This document shows positions 1 to 9,000 of a DNA stretch of 64,000 bases, one piece after another. Source of the DNA: Streptomyces rimosus (GTDB lineage Bacteria > Actinomycetota > Actinomycetes > Streptomycetales > Streptomycetaceae); assembly GCF_008704655.1 (NCBI RefSeq), contig NZ_CP023688.1, forward strand, positions 2,976,001 to 3,040,000, given 5' to 3'. Position 1 is the first letter of the stretch, and each line of letters begins with the position of its first letter. The notes beneath the pieces were generated by a model. That model searched no databases, was not told the origin of the DNA, and was given only the letters and a program-made list of their open reading frames with translations. The position numbers and the translations under genes are program-made.

Positions 1-1425
1 GACCCGACGGCTCAGCTCCAGCCGTACACCGAGCGGCTGCGGCGGGACGCCGGGGTCGACTTCATTGTGGTCATGGACACGGCAGGAAAGCGGTGGACGC
101 ATCCCGAGCCGTCCGCCATCGGCCGTACCTACCTCGGCCGGCGGACGCAGGCGCTGGCCGGGCAGACCTTCACCGAGACCCACCTCGGCCGGCTCGGGCG
201 GTCCGTGCGGGTCATCACGCCGGTACGCGACCAGGAGCACGGCGGGCGGATCGTCGCCCTGGTCAGTTGCGGCATCACCGTCGAGACGATCAGTGACGGG
301 CTGCGGCGGGAGGTCATGACGCTGGCCGCCGTGGCGGCCGGGGCCCTGGCGCTGGGCGGCCTCGGTACGTACCTCGTCAACACGCGGCTGCGGCGGCACA
401 CCCACGGGATGAACGCCGCCGAGCTGAGCCGCCTGCACGACTACCACGAGGCGGCGCTGCACGCGGTGCGCGAGGGGCTGCTGATGCTGGACGGGCAGCG
501 GCGGGTGGCGCTCATCAACGACGCGGCGCGCGAACTGCTCGGGCTGCGCGGAGAGCCGGTCGGCCGGCCGGTCGACGGGCTGGGCCTGCCGGACGGCCTC
601 ACCGCCACCCTGCTCTCCCCCGCCCCGCACACCGACGAACTCCACCTCACCCACGACCGGGTCCTGGTCGTCAACACCTCGCCGGTCTCCGGCGGCGAGC
701 GGCGCGGCACCGTCGTCACCCTGCGCGACCACACGGAGCTCCAGGCGCTCTCCGGCGAGCTGGACTCCGTACGCGGTGTCACCCGCGCGCTGCGCTCCCA
801 GGCGCACGAGGCCGCCAACCGGCTGCACACCGTCGTCTCCCTGGTCGAACTGGGCCGTACGGAACAGGCCGTGGAGTTCGCCACCGCCGAACTGGAACTT
901 GCCCAGGCGCTCACCGACCAGGTCGTCGGCGCGGTCGCCGAACCCGTCCTGGCCGCGCTCCTCCTGGGCAAGGCGGCCCAGGCCAACGAGCACGGCGTCG
1001 AGCTGGTCCTCACCCCGGACAGCCGTATCGACGACGGTGTCCTGCCCGCCGCCCTGCCGCCGCGCGACCTGGTCACGGTCCTCGGCAACCTCCTGGACAA
1101 CGCGATCGAGGCGGCACCGGAAGGCACCCGTGTGCGGGTCACGGCGCTGGCCGACGGCGGGGAACTGCTGCTGCGGGTGGCGGACGGCGGGGACGGGTTC
1201 CGGGGCGTCGAGGACGCCGAGGACGTGTTCCGGTGGGGGTGGAGCACGAAGGAGGGCGGGGGCCGGGGGCTCGGGCTGGCGCTCGTACGGCAGGCCGTGC
1301 GCCGGCACGGCGGGACCGTCGAGGCGGGCGCGTCCCCGGAGGGCGGCGCCGAGTTCACGGTGCGGCTGCCGCTGCGGGACGGAGCGGACGCCACGGTCGG
1401 CACCGAAGCGGGTGCCGGGCGGTGA
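1..1425 (+). CDS. Sensor histidine kinase, CitA/DcuS type (5' end outside window)
   Basis: The reading frame is open at base 1, so the N-terminus and first membrane segment lie upstream; 474 codons are visible. The start resembles the end of a periplasmic PDC/sCache sensor (VVMDTAGKRWTHP). A membrane helix follows at about residues 105-125 (VMTLAAVAAGALALGGLG), then a PAS domain (GLLMLDGQRRVALINDAARELLGL region), a DcuS-type phosphoacceptor helix (HEAANRLHTVVSL) and a HATPase with N-box NLLDNAIEAAP and G-box GRGLGLALV. The family senses di- and tricarboxylates at the membrane and phosphorylates a CitB/DcuR regulator. The stop overlaps the regulator's GTG start (GTGA), so the two are co-translated. 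The ligand cannot be read from the sequence. Confidence 0.9.
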   Translation, partial: DPTAQLQPYTERLRRDAGVDFIVVMDTAGKRWTHPEPSAIGRTYLGRRTQALAGQTFTETHLGRLGRSVRVITPVRDQEHGGRIVALVSCGITVETISDGLRREVMTLAAVAAGALALGGLGTYLVNTRLRRHTHGMNAAELSRLHDYHEAALHAVREGLLMLDGQRRVALINDAARELLGLRGEPVGRPVDGLGLPDGLTATLLSPAPHTDELHLTHDRVLVVNTSPVSGGERRGTVVTLRDHTELQALSGELDSVRGVTRALRSQAHEAANRLHTVVSLVELGRTEQAVEFATAELELAQALTDQVVGAVAEPVLAALLLGKAAQANEHGVELVLTPDSRIDDGVLPAALPPRDLVTVLGNLLDNAIEAAPEGTRVRVTALADGGELLLRVADGGDGFRGVEDAEDVFRWGWSTKEGGGRGLGLALVRQAVRRHGGTVEAGASPEGGAEFTVRLPLRDGADATVGTEAGAGR

Positions 1426-2111
1426 ACGACTCCCGCGCCGAACCCCTGCGCGTGCTCGTCGTCGAGGACGACCCCGTCGCGGCCGACGCCCACGCCCTCT
1501 ACGTGGGCCGGGTGCCCGGCTTCGCCGTGTCCGGGACCGTGCGTTCCGTCGCCGGTGCCCGCCGGCACCTCGACCAGCACGCCGTCGACCTGCTCCTGCT
1601 GGACCTCTACCTGCCGGACGGCCACGGCCTGGCGTTCGTACGGTCGTTGCGCGCCGCCGGACACGCCGCCGACGTCATCGCCGTCACCTCGGCGCGGGAC
1701 CTGGCCGTCGTACGGGAGGGTGTCTCGCTCGGTGTCGTGCAGTACGTGCTCAAGCCGTTCACGTTCGCCACGCTGCGCGACCGGCTGCTGCGGTACGCGG
1801 CCTTCCGCGCCGCGGCCGGGGAGGCGAGCGGCCAGGACGAGGTGGACCGGGCCATCGCGGCGCTGCGCTCGCCCCAGCCCGCCGCACTGCCCAAGGGGCT
1901 GACCGCGGCGACCCTGCGCGTGGTGACCGACGCGCTGCGCGCCGCCCCCGGCGGCCTCAGCGCCGCCGCGGCGGCCGACGCCATCGGCATCTCCCGTATC
2001 ACGGCCCGCCGTTATCTCGAACATCTCGTCGAGACGGGCCGCGCGGCGCGTGCCCCGCAGTACGGGCAGGTGGGGCGCCCCGAATTGCGCTACCGCTGGT
2101 CGGGGCATTGA
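1422..2111 (+). CDS. Response regulator, CitB/DcuR family
   Basis: 229 aa. The receiver domain occupies roughly residues 1-125, with acidic pair VVEDDP, phospho-Asp in LLLLDLYLPDGHG, conserved T/S in VTSARD and Lys in VLKPF. The C-terminal part ends in a helix-turn-helix (GLSAAAAADAIGISRITARRYLEHL) and a wing-like GRPELRYRW, as in DcuR/CitB. GTG at 1422 is chosen because it overlaps the kinase stop by 4 nt and starts just before the receiver's first strand. It probably controls a transporter; the next genes are a carbohydrate-type ABC importer 65 nt downstream, but the true target could be upstream of the window. Confidence 0.92.
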   Translation: MNDSRAEPLRVLVVEDDPVAADAHALYVGRVPGFAVSGTVRSVAGARRHLDQHAVDLLLLDLYLPDGHGLAFVRSLRAAGHAADVIAVTSARDLAVVREGVSLGVVQYVLKPFTFATLRDRLLRYAAFRAAAGEASGQDEVDRAIAALRSPQPAALPKGLTAATLRVVTDALRAAPGGLSAAAAADAIGISRITARRYLEHLVETGRAARAPQYGQVGRPELRYRWSGH

Positions 2112-2176
2112 CCCCGCTTTTATCCCTGACTTACGGTCACCGGGCAGCAACGCCGTGCCCATGTGGAGGTCATGCC

Positions 2177-3541
2177 GTGCGCCGCATCGCTCCGATGGCT
2201 CTGCTCACCGCCGCCGTGCTGGCCGCCGGCACGCTCACCGCCTGCGGCGGAGGCTCGGGAGGCGACAAGAACACGCTCAAGGTCGCCTTCCCCAAGGACA
2301 CCAACAACAAGGTCACGGTCCGGGACGACTACGTCGAACTGGTGGCCCGCGCGTTCGAGAAGGCGAACCCCGGCAAGAAGGTCAAGCTGATCCCGATCCA
2401 GGCGTCGGAGAACGACTACTACGCCAAGATCCAGCAGATGATGCGCTCCCCGAAGACCGCGCCCGACCTGGTCTACGAGGACACCTTCCTGATCAACTCC
2501 GATATCGCGGCCGGGCTGCTGCGCCCGCTGGACCCGTACCTCGGGAAGTGGGCGGACTGGAAGCAGTTCGAACCGGCCGCGAAGGCCGCCGCCCGGGGTC
2601 AGGACGGCAGGACGTACGGCGTGCCGGACGGCACGGACACCCGCGGCCTGTGGTTCAACAAGAAGATCTTCAAGAAGGCGGGGCTGCCGCAGGACTGGCA
2701 GCCGAAAACCTGGGACGAGGTGCTGGCCGCGGCCCGCACCGTCAAGCGCAAGGTGCCCGGTGTCATCCCGCTGAACGTCTACACCGGCAAGGGCGCGGGC
2801 GAGGCCGCCGTGATGCAGGGCTTCGAGATGCTGCTGTACGGCACGGGCAAGGACCAGCTCTACGATCCGGCGACGAAGAAGTGGGTCACCGGGACCAAGG
2901 GCTTCCGGGACAGCCTGGAATTCCTGCACACCGTGTACGGCGAGAAGCTGGGCCCCGACGTGTCCGACGCGCTCAGCCCCAACATCCAGACCAATGTCGC
3001 CACCGAGCTGATGCCGGAGGAGAAGCTGGCGATCGACCTGGACGGCTCGTGGCTGGGCCAGCAGTGGCAGCCCAAAGGCGGCGGGAAGCCGTGGCCCGAG
3101 TGGCCGACGGTGCTGGGCCGGGCGGCGTTTCCCACCCAGCACGGCGCGGCGCCGGGGAAGGTGAGCCTGGCAGGCGGCTGGACCTGGTCGGTGCCGCGCC
3201 AGTCGCAGCGCCCGGACCTCGCCTGGAAGCTGATCGAGACGTTCCAGACCAAGCACAACGCGGTGGAATGGTGCGTGCGCGGCGCGCAGATCGCGGTACG
3301 CAAGGACGTGGCCGCCGATCCCGCGTACCTGAAGTCGCTGCCGGGCATCGGCTTCTTCACCGGCCTGGTGAAGATCAGCCAGTTCCGGCCCGCGCTGCCC
3401 GTCTACCCCAAGGTCTCGGCGGCGATCGGCGAGGCCATGGAGGCGGTCACCTCCGGTGACGCGTCGCCGAAGCAGGCCGCCGACGCCTACGACGAGCAGC
3501 TGAAATCCATCGTGGACGGCCGGACGGTCGCCAAGCCATGA
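2177..3541 (+). CDS. Extracellular solute-binding lipoprotein of a carbohydrate ABC importer
   Basis: 454 aa. GTG at 2177 is preceded by GGAGGT at 2165-2170. The N-terminus is a lipoprotein signal peptide: Arg-Arg, hydrophobic core, lipobox LTAC followed by a GGGS linker. The remainder is a family 1 (MalE-like) binding protein that would sit on the outer membrane face and deliver a sugar to the permeases. GGWTWSVPRQSQ and related segments are typical of the C-terminal lobe. It overlaps the first permease by ATGA. No ATPase is encoded here; actinobacterial sugar importers often share MsiK, encoded elsewhere. The substrate is unknown. Confidence 0.9.
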   Translation: MRRIAPMALLTAAVLAAGTLTACGGGSGGDKNTLKVAFPKDTNNKVTVRDDYVELVARAFEKANPGKKVKLIPIQASENDYYAKIQQMMRSPKTAPDLVYEDTFLINSDIAAGLLRPLDPYLGKWADWKQFEPAAKAAARGQDGRTYGVPDGTDTRGLWFNKKIFKKAGLPQDWQPKTWDEVLAAARTVKRKVPGVIPLNVYTGKGAGEAAVMQGFEMLLYGTGKDQLYDPATKKWVTGTKGFRDSLEFLHTVYGEKLGPDVSDALSPNIQTNVATELMPEEKLAIDLDGSWLGQQWQPKGGGKPWPEWPTVLGRAAFPTQHGAAPGKVSLAGGWTWSVPRQSQRPDLAWKLIETFQTKHNAVEWCVRGAQIAVRKDVAADPAYLKSLPGIGFFTGLVKISQFRPALPVYPKVSAAIGEAMEAVTSGDASPKQAADAYDEQLKSIVDGRTVAKP

Positions 3542-4458
3542 GCCGCGCCGCCGCCACGGGCGCGTACGGTACGGCGGGCAGCGTCGCCCGGCCCCGCCGC
3601 CGGGCACGGGCCCTGCTGCGCTGGTCGCCGCTCGCGCCCGCGACGATCCTGCTGCTGCTCTTCCTCGCCGGGCCGATCGGCTACTGCGTCTACATCGCGT
3701 TCACCGACATGCAGCTGACCGGGCAGGAGTCCACGTCCTTCGTGGGGCTGGCCAACTTCCGGCGCGCGTTCGGCGATCCGGCGTTCCTGAACGCCGTGGT
3801 CCTGACGCTGGTCTTCACCCTGGTCTCGTCGATCCTGGGACAGAACACGCTGGGCCTGGCGCTCGCCGCGCTGATGCGGCGCGCCTCCCGGCCCGTACGC
3901 ACCCTCACCGGCGCGGTGGTCCTCACCGCCTGGGTGCTGCCGGAGATCGTCGCGGGCTTTCTGCTGTACACGTTCTTCGAGCGCCGCGGCACGCTCAACG
4001 CGATCCTGGACCAGCTCCATCTGCCGTCGCAGAACTGGCTGTTCACCCTGCCCATCCTGGCCGTGTCGTTCGCCAACGTCTGGCGCGGCACCGCCTTCTC
4101 GATGCTGATCTACTCGGCCGCCCTCGCCGAGATCCCCCAGGAGGTCACCGAGTCCGCCGAGGTGGACGGCGCGAGCGGCCGGCAGCGGCTGTGGCACATC
4201 ACGCTGCCCATGATCCGCCGCTCCATCGGGACGAACCTGATGCTCAACACCCTCCAGACGCTGTCCGTCTTCGGGCTGATCTGGGCCATGACGCGCGGCG
4301 GCCCCGGCAGCCGGAGCCAGACGCTGCCGGTGTTCATGTACGACCAGGCGTTCCTGAAGTCGCTGATCGGGTACGGCACCGCGGTCGCCCTGCTGCTGCT
4401 CGTGGTGGGCGCCCTGTTCTCCGTCGTCTATCTGCGCCTGCTGCGCGAGGAGGTGTGA
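3538..4458 (+). CDS. Carbohydrate ABC transporter permease (MalF-like)
   Basis: 306 aa, about six membrane helices starting near residue 35 (LAPATILLLLFLAGPIGY). The EAA coupling motif appears as EIPQEVTESAEVDGASGRQRLWHITLPM. The start overlaps the binding protein's stop by 4 nt (ATGA) and the second permease follows 4 nt after the stop, so this is one operon. Its role is half of the transmembrane channel for sugar uptake. Confidence 0.92.
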   Translation: MSRAAATGAYGTAGSVARPRRRARALLRWSPLAPATILLLLFLAGPIGYCVYIAFTDMQLTGQESTSFVGLANFRRAFGDPAFLNAVVLTLVFTLVSSILGQNTLGLALAALMRRASRPVRTLTGAVVLTAWVLPEIVAGFLLYTFFERRGTLNAILDQLHLPSQNWLFTLPILAVSFANVWRGTAFSMLIYSAALAEIPQEVTESAEVDGASGRQRLWHITLPMIRRSIGTNLMLNTLQTLSVFGLIWAMTRGGPGSRSQTLPVFMYDQAFLKSLIGYGTAVALLLLVVGALFSVVYLRLLREEV

Positions 4459-4462
4459 CGCG

Positions 4463-5314
4463 GTGCCCGCACCGGCCGTCCGGCCCCTGCTGACCCGGCG
4501 GGCCCGGCACCGCCTCGCGGCCGACGCGGCGCTGCTCGCCGTCACCGCCGCGTTCGCGGTGCCGCTCGCCTGGCTGGTGCTCTCCTCGTTCGACACGGAG
4601 GCGACCCTGCGGGTGAAGGTGCCGGGCTCGCCGTCGCTGGACAACTTCTCGGCGGTACTGACGGACGAGATCACCTTCACGCCGATGCTCAACAGCCTGC
4701 TGCTGTGCGGCAGCGCCACCGCCCTGACGGTGGCCTGCGCGGCCCTGGCGGCCTATCCGCTCTCCCGCTACCGCTCCCGGTTCAGCCGCCCGTACCTGCT
4801 CACCATCCTGTTCTCCACCTGTCTGCCGATCACCGCGATCATGGTCCCGGTGTACGCGCTGTTCGTCCGGGTCAACCTGATCGACACGCTCTACGGCACC
4901 GCGCTCTTCCTCGCCACCGCCCAACTCCCCTTCGCCATCTGGCTGATGAAGAACTTCATGGACGGCATCCCCCGGGTGCTGGAGGAGGCCGCCTGGACCG
5001 ACGGCGCCTCGTGGTTCCAGGCGCTGTGGCGGGTGATCCTGCCGCTGATGGGGCCGGGCGTCACGGTCGTGACGATCTACACCTTCGCCATCATGTGGGG
5101 CAACTTCTTCGTCCCGTTCCTGCTGCTCCTGTCCCCCGACCAACTGCCCGCCTCCGTCAGCATATTCACCTTCTTCGGCAACTACGGCGCCATCGCCTTC
5201 GGCCAGCTCGCGGCCTTCTCGATCCTGTACTCGACGCCGGTCGTCCTGCTGTACGTGCTGATCTCGCGCCGGCTGGGCGGCGGGTTCGCGCTGGGCGGCG
5301 CGGTGAAGGGCTGA
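4463..5314 (+). CDS. Carbohydrate ABC transporter permease (MalG-like)
   Basis: 283 aa, about six membrane helices. The EAA motif reads DGIPRVLEEAAWTDGASWFQ followed by ILPLMGPG. GTG at 4463 follows GAGGAGG in the end of the upstream gene. It pairs with the 306-aa permease to form the membrane channel of the importer. 23 nt downstream a secreted protease-like gene begins on the same strand with its own RBS, so it may be co-transcribed although the functions are not obviously linked. Confidence 0.92.
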   Translation: MPAPAVRPLLTRRARHRLAADAALLAVTAAFAVPLAWLVLSSFDTEATLRVKVPGSPSLDNFSAVLTDEITFTPMLNSLLLCGSATALTVACAALAAYPLSRYRSRFSRPYLLTILFSTCLPITAIMVPVYALFVRVNLIDTLYGTALFLATAQLPFAIWLMKNFMDGIPRVLEEAAWTDGASWFQALWRVILPLMGPGVTVVTIYTFAIMWGNFFVPFLLLLSPDQLPASVSIFTFFGNYGAIAFGQLAAFSILYSTPVVLLYVLISRRLGGGFALGGAVKG

Positions 5315-5337
5315 CCCCTCTCCCGTAGGAGGCTCAC

Positions 5338-6036
5338 GTGAGACCGAGACCCATCGCGGTACGCCGCTTTCTGGCCGTAGTGGCCACCGCCGCGCTCACC
5401 GCCCCGGCCACCGCGCCACCGGCCGCCGCCGCTCCCAAGGGCGCTCCCTCCCGTACGGCCGCCACCGCGATCCGCGGCGGCAACGTCCTGTACAGCGCGG
5501 CGGGCCGCTGCACGGTCGGCTTCAACGCCACCAAGGCGGGCACGTACTACGCGCTCATGGCGGGCCGCTGTGTGGGCGGCGCCAAGGACTGGTACGCCGA
5601 CGCGGCCCGTACCGTCCACGTCGGCGTGACCGAGGCGGTGCGCTTCCCCGGCACCGACTACGCCGTGATCCGCTACACCAACCCGGCCGTCTCCTACCCC
5701 GGCGAGATCGACATCGGCGGCAGCCACTTGGACGTCACCGGCGCGGCGCAGCCCGCCGTGGGGCAGACGGTGTGCCTGCCCGGTTCCACGTCGGCCGTCC
5801 ACTGCGGGCCGGTCCGCGCCCTGAACGTGAGCGTGAGCTACCCCGAGGGCACGGTCTCCGGGCTCGTCCAGACCGCCGCCTGCGCCGAGCCCGGCGCGGT
5901 GGGCCGCCCCGCCGTCTCCGGCAGGACCGCGATCGGCATCGTCATCGGCGGCAGCGGCTCCTGCGCGTCCGGCGGCACCTCCTACCTCCAGCCGGTCGTC
6001 CCGGCGTTGCAGGCGTTCGGCCTGACCCTGCACTGA
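5338..6036 (+). CDS. Secreted S1 (streptogrisin-like) serine-protease homologue with lost catalytic residues
   Basis: 232 aa; GTG start preceded by TAGGAGG. A signal peptide (RRFLAVVATAALTAPATA, Ala-rich cleavage area near residue 33) is followed by a chymotrypsin fold with no obvious pro-region. Landmarks align with streptogrisins: GRCTVGFN, the DYAVIRY strand carrying the triad Asp, and CAEPG. The His motif TAGHC reads MAGRC, so the catalytic His is Arg. The Ser motif GDSGGP reads GAVGRP, so the nucleophile is Val and the oxyanion-hole region is altered. The six cysteines expected for three disulfides remain. It is inferred to be a folded, secreted pseudoprotease (binding or inhibitory) rather than a peptidase. 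It converges on the STAND gene across a hairpin. Confidence 0.85.
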   Translation: MRPRPIAVRRFLAVVATAALTAPATAPPAAAAPKGAPSRTAATAIRGGNVLYSAAGRCTVGFNATKAGTYYALMAGRCVGGAKDWYADAARTVHVGVTEAVRFPGTDYAVIRYTNPAVSYPGEIDIGGSHLDVTGAAQPAVGQTVCLPGSTSAVHCGPVRALNVSVSYPEGTVSGLVQTAACAEPGAVGRPAVSGRTAIGIVIGGSGSCASGGTSYLQPVVPALQAFGLTLH

Positions 6037-6047
6037 CCGGGCCGCCC

Positions 6048-6074
6048 CGTGCCCGCCCCACGGGCGCGGGCACG
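6048..6074. terminator. Bidirectional hairpin between convergent genes
   Basis: Inverted repeat CGTGCCCGC / GCGGGCACG with 9-bp arms (6048-6056 and 6066-6074) lies between the ends of the protease-like gene (+) and the STAND gene (-). No U-tract, as is common in actinobacteria. Confidence 0.55.
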
Positions 6075-6078
6075 CCGC

Positions 6079-9000
6079 TCACTTGCAGTACCAGTCGGAC
6101 GGCACGCCCCGTGCCGTCCGCGCCCAGTGGCCCTTCCGGCTCAGCTCGCAGATCGTCCTGGCCGCCTCCTCCACCCCGACGTACCACTCGCGGAGCGTGC
6201 CGTCCGCGCTGCCGCTGACCAGGGCCCGGCCATCGGGCCAGAACGCCAGCGACAGCACGCCGCCGGTGTGCCCGGCGAGCACGGCCGTCGTGCTGCGCGC
6301 GGCCACGTCCCACAGCCGTACGGTGTCGTCGTCCCCGCCCGAGGCCAGCGTGCCGTCGACGCTGAACGCCAGCGAGGACACGCTGCTGGCATGACCGCGC
6401 AGCGTGCCGGCCTGCCGGCGCCCCGGCACGTCCCACAGCAGGATGTCGTGGTCGGTGCCGGACGTGGCCAGGGTCTTCCCGTCCCGGGAGAAGGCGGCGG
6501 CGAAGATCAGGAAGGAGCGGCCGGTGAACCGGGCGGTCTCTTCGAGGGTGGCCGCGTCCCGCAGCCGTACGGTGCCCTGGTTGCCGGCGTTCTCGGTGAT
6601 CGCCAGCGTTCTGCCGTCCGGCGCGTAGGTGACGGTGGACCCGCTGCCCGCCAGCTTGCGCTCGGCCGTCCGCCGCTGCTCCGCCACGTCCCACAGGAAC
6701 AGGTTGCGGTCGTCCCCGACGCTGGCCAGTCTGCTGCCGTCCGGCGAGAACGCCACCTGCCGCACGGTGTTGGTGTGCCCGCGCAGGGTGGCGAGCAGCC
6801 GGCCGGTGCGCACGTTCCACAGCCGGATCGTCCGGTCGGCGTGCACCGAGGCCAGGATGTCGCCCTTCGGCGAGAACACCAGCCCGCTGATCAGCCCGTG
6901 CGGCGCGGCGAGCGTCCGCAGCGGCCGCGGCCGGTCGGCCGACCACAGCGTCAGCCCACTGCCCGCCGCGGCGATGGTCCGGCCGTCCGGGGACACCGCG
7001 ACCGAGGTGATCGCGCTCTGCCGGCCGCCGACCGTCTCCGGGCCGGCACCGGCGGCGCGCCACAGCCGTACCGTGCCCGTGTCGTCGTCCGAGGGCGCGG
7101 CCAGGGCCGAACCGTCCGGCGCGTACGACAGCGCGCTCGCCGAGTCCACCCGGGCGGTGAACTTCTCGCGCGCGTTGCGGGAGTCGACGTCCCACAGCCG
7201 GACGATGCCGTCGTAGCTGGCCACGGCGAGGGTGGGGCGGTTCGGCGCCCAGGCCAGGGCGGTGATCCGGTCGGCCGTGCCGGTGAGTTCGCCGACGGCG
7301 CGGCGCTCGGCGACGTCCCAGAGCCGGACCGTACGGTCGCCGCCCCCGCTGGCGAGGGTGGTGCCGTCCCGGTTGAAGGCGATCGCGTACACCGGCTGGA
7401 GGTGGCCGGTGAGCGTGGCCAGCGGCCGGTGGGTGCGCGCGTCCCACAGCCGGACCGTACGGTCCTCGCCGGCCGACGCCAGCACCTTCCCGTCCGGCGA
7501 GAAGGCCACCGCCGTCACGTTGCCGGTGTGCCCGGCGAGGTCGGCGACCGGGCGCCGGGTGGCCACGTCCCACAGCCGGACGGCGTTGCCGGTGCTGCCG
7601 GAGGCGAGGGTGCGGCCGTCGTGGGAGAAGGACAGCGACATCACGCGGCCCACCGGGCCGGTCAGCACGCCGAGCAGGCGGCGGCGCTGGACGTCCCACA
7701 GGCGTACGGTGCCGTCGTCCCCCGCGGTCGCCAGGATGCGGCCGTCCGGGCTGAAGGCGAGGGCGTAGACCGGGCCGACGTGGCCGATGAGGGTGCCGAG
7801 CATGCGGTCGGTGACGGTGTCCCACAGCTTGACCGTGCGGTCCACCGAGCCGGTGGCCAGGGTGCGGCCGTTCGGACTGTAGGCCACCGCGTTCACGACG
7901 CCGGTGTGGCCGGTGAACTGGTTGGAGCGGTAAGCGGCGTAGGCGCTGAGCAGGCTGCCCCGCGCCTCGGCCGTCGGCGCCTGCCGGTAGCCGTACAGCG
8001 CCGTCAGCGCCGCCGCCTGGGGCTGCTCCCGGCGCAGTTCGCCGGCCTCCGCCGCGTACTGCCGGGACACGGCTATACGGCGCTGCGCCTCGGCGTCCGC
8101 CTGCTGCTGGAAGGCGAGGCCTGCCGCGATCAGGGCGAGCACGAGGAGGGCGCCGAGCGTCGCCGTCAGCCAGCGCGCGCGGTGGCCCCGCCGCCGGTCG
8201 GCGCGGGTGGCGCTGCGCAGGAAGTCCTCTTCCAGGGCGTTGAGCGCGGAGCCGTGCATGCGGGCCCAGGCCTGCGCCCCCGCCAGCTGCGCGCCCCGGA
8301 ACAACGCGCCCGCGTCCCGGCCCAGTTCGTGCCACGTCTCGGCGGCGGCGGTGAGCCTGCGGTGGGTCCGCAGGGCCTCCCGGTCCTCGTCGAGCCAGTG
8401 CCGCAGCCGGGGCCAGGCGCGGATGACGGCCTCGTGGGCGACCTCGACCGTGTTGTCGGCCAGCACCACCAGCCGGGCGTCGGCCAGCTTGCGCAGCAGC
8501 CCGTCGATCTCGTGCGGGTCGGCCAGGCCCTCCAGTTCGCGGCGGGAGAGCCGTCGCCGGGTGTCCTCGGTGCCCTCGCCGAGCGCGGTCAGCCGCAGGA
8601 ACACCGCGCGCATGACCTTGCGCTGCGCGGGCGCGGCCTCGTCGTACATCCGCTCGGCGGTCTGCGCGACGGCGCCGCGCATTCCGCCGGTGGCGCGGTA
8701 GTCGGCCAGCCGCAGGGTGTCGTCGCGGCGGCGGTGCCACGCCTCCCGCATCGCGTGCCCGACCAGCGGCAGCGCGCCCGGCTGCCCGGCCGCCTCGGCG
8801 AGCACCGTCTCCAGCAGGTCCGCGTCCACCTGGACGCCGCAGCGCACGGCGGGCTCGGCGATGATGTCGCGCAGCTCGGCGCGGCTGGGCGGCCCGACGG
8901 GCAGCTGGGCGGCGGAGCGGAGCACGGCGACCAGGCCGGGGTGGGCGAAGCAGCGGGCGTAGAAGTCGGCGCGGATGCCGAGGGCGATCCGGATGCGCCG

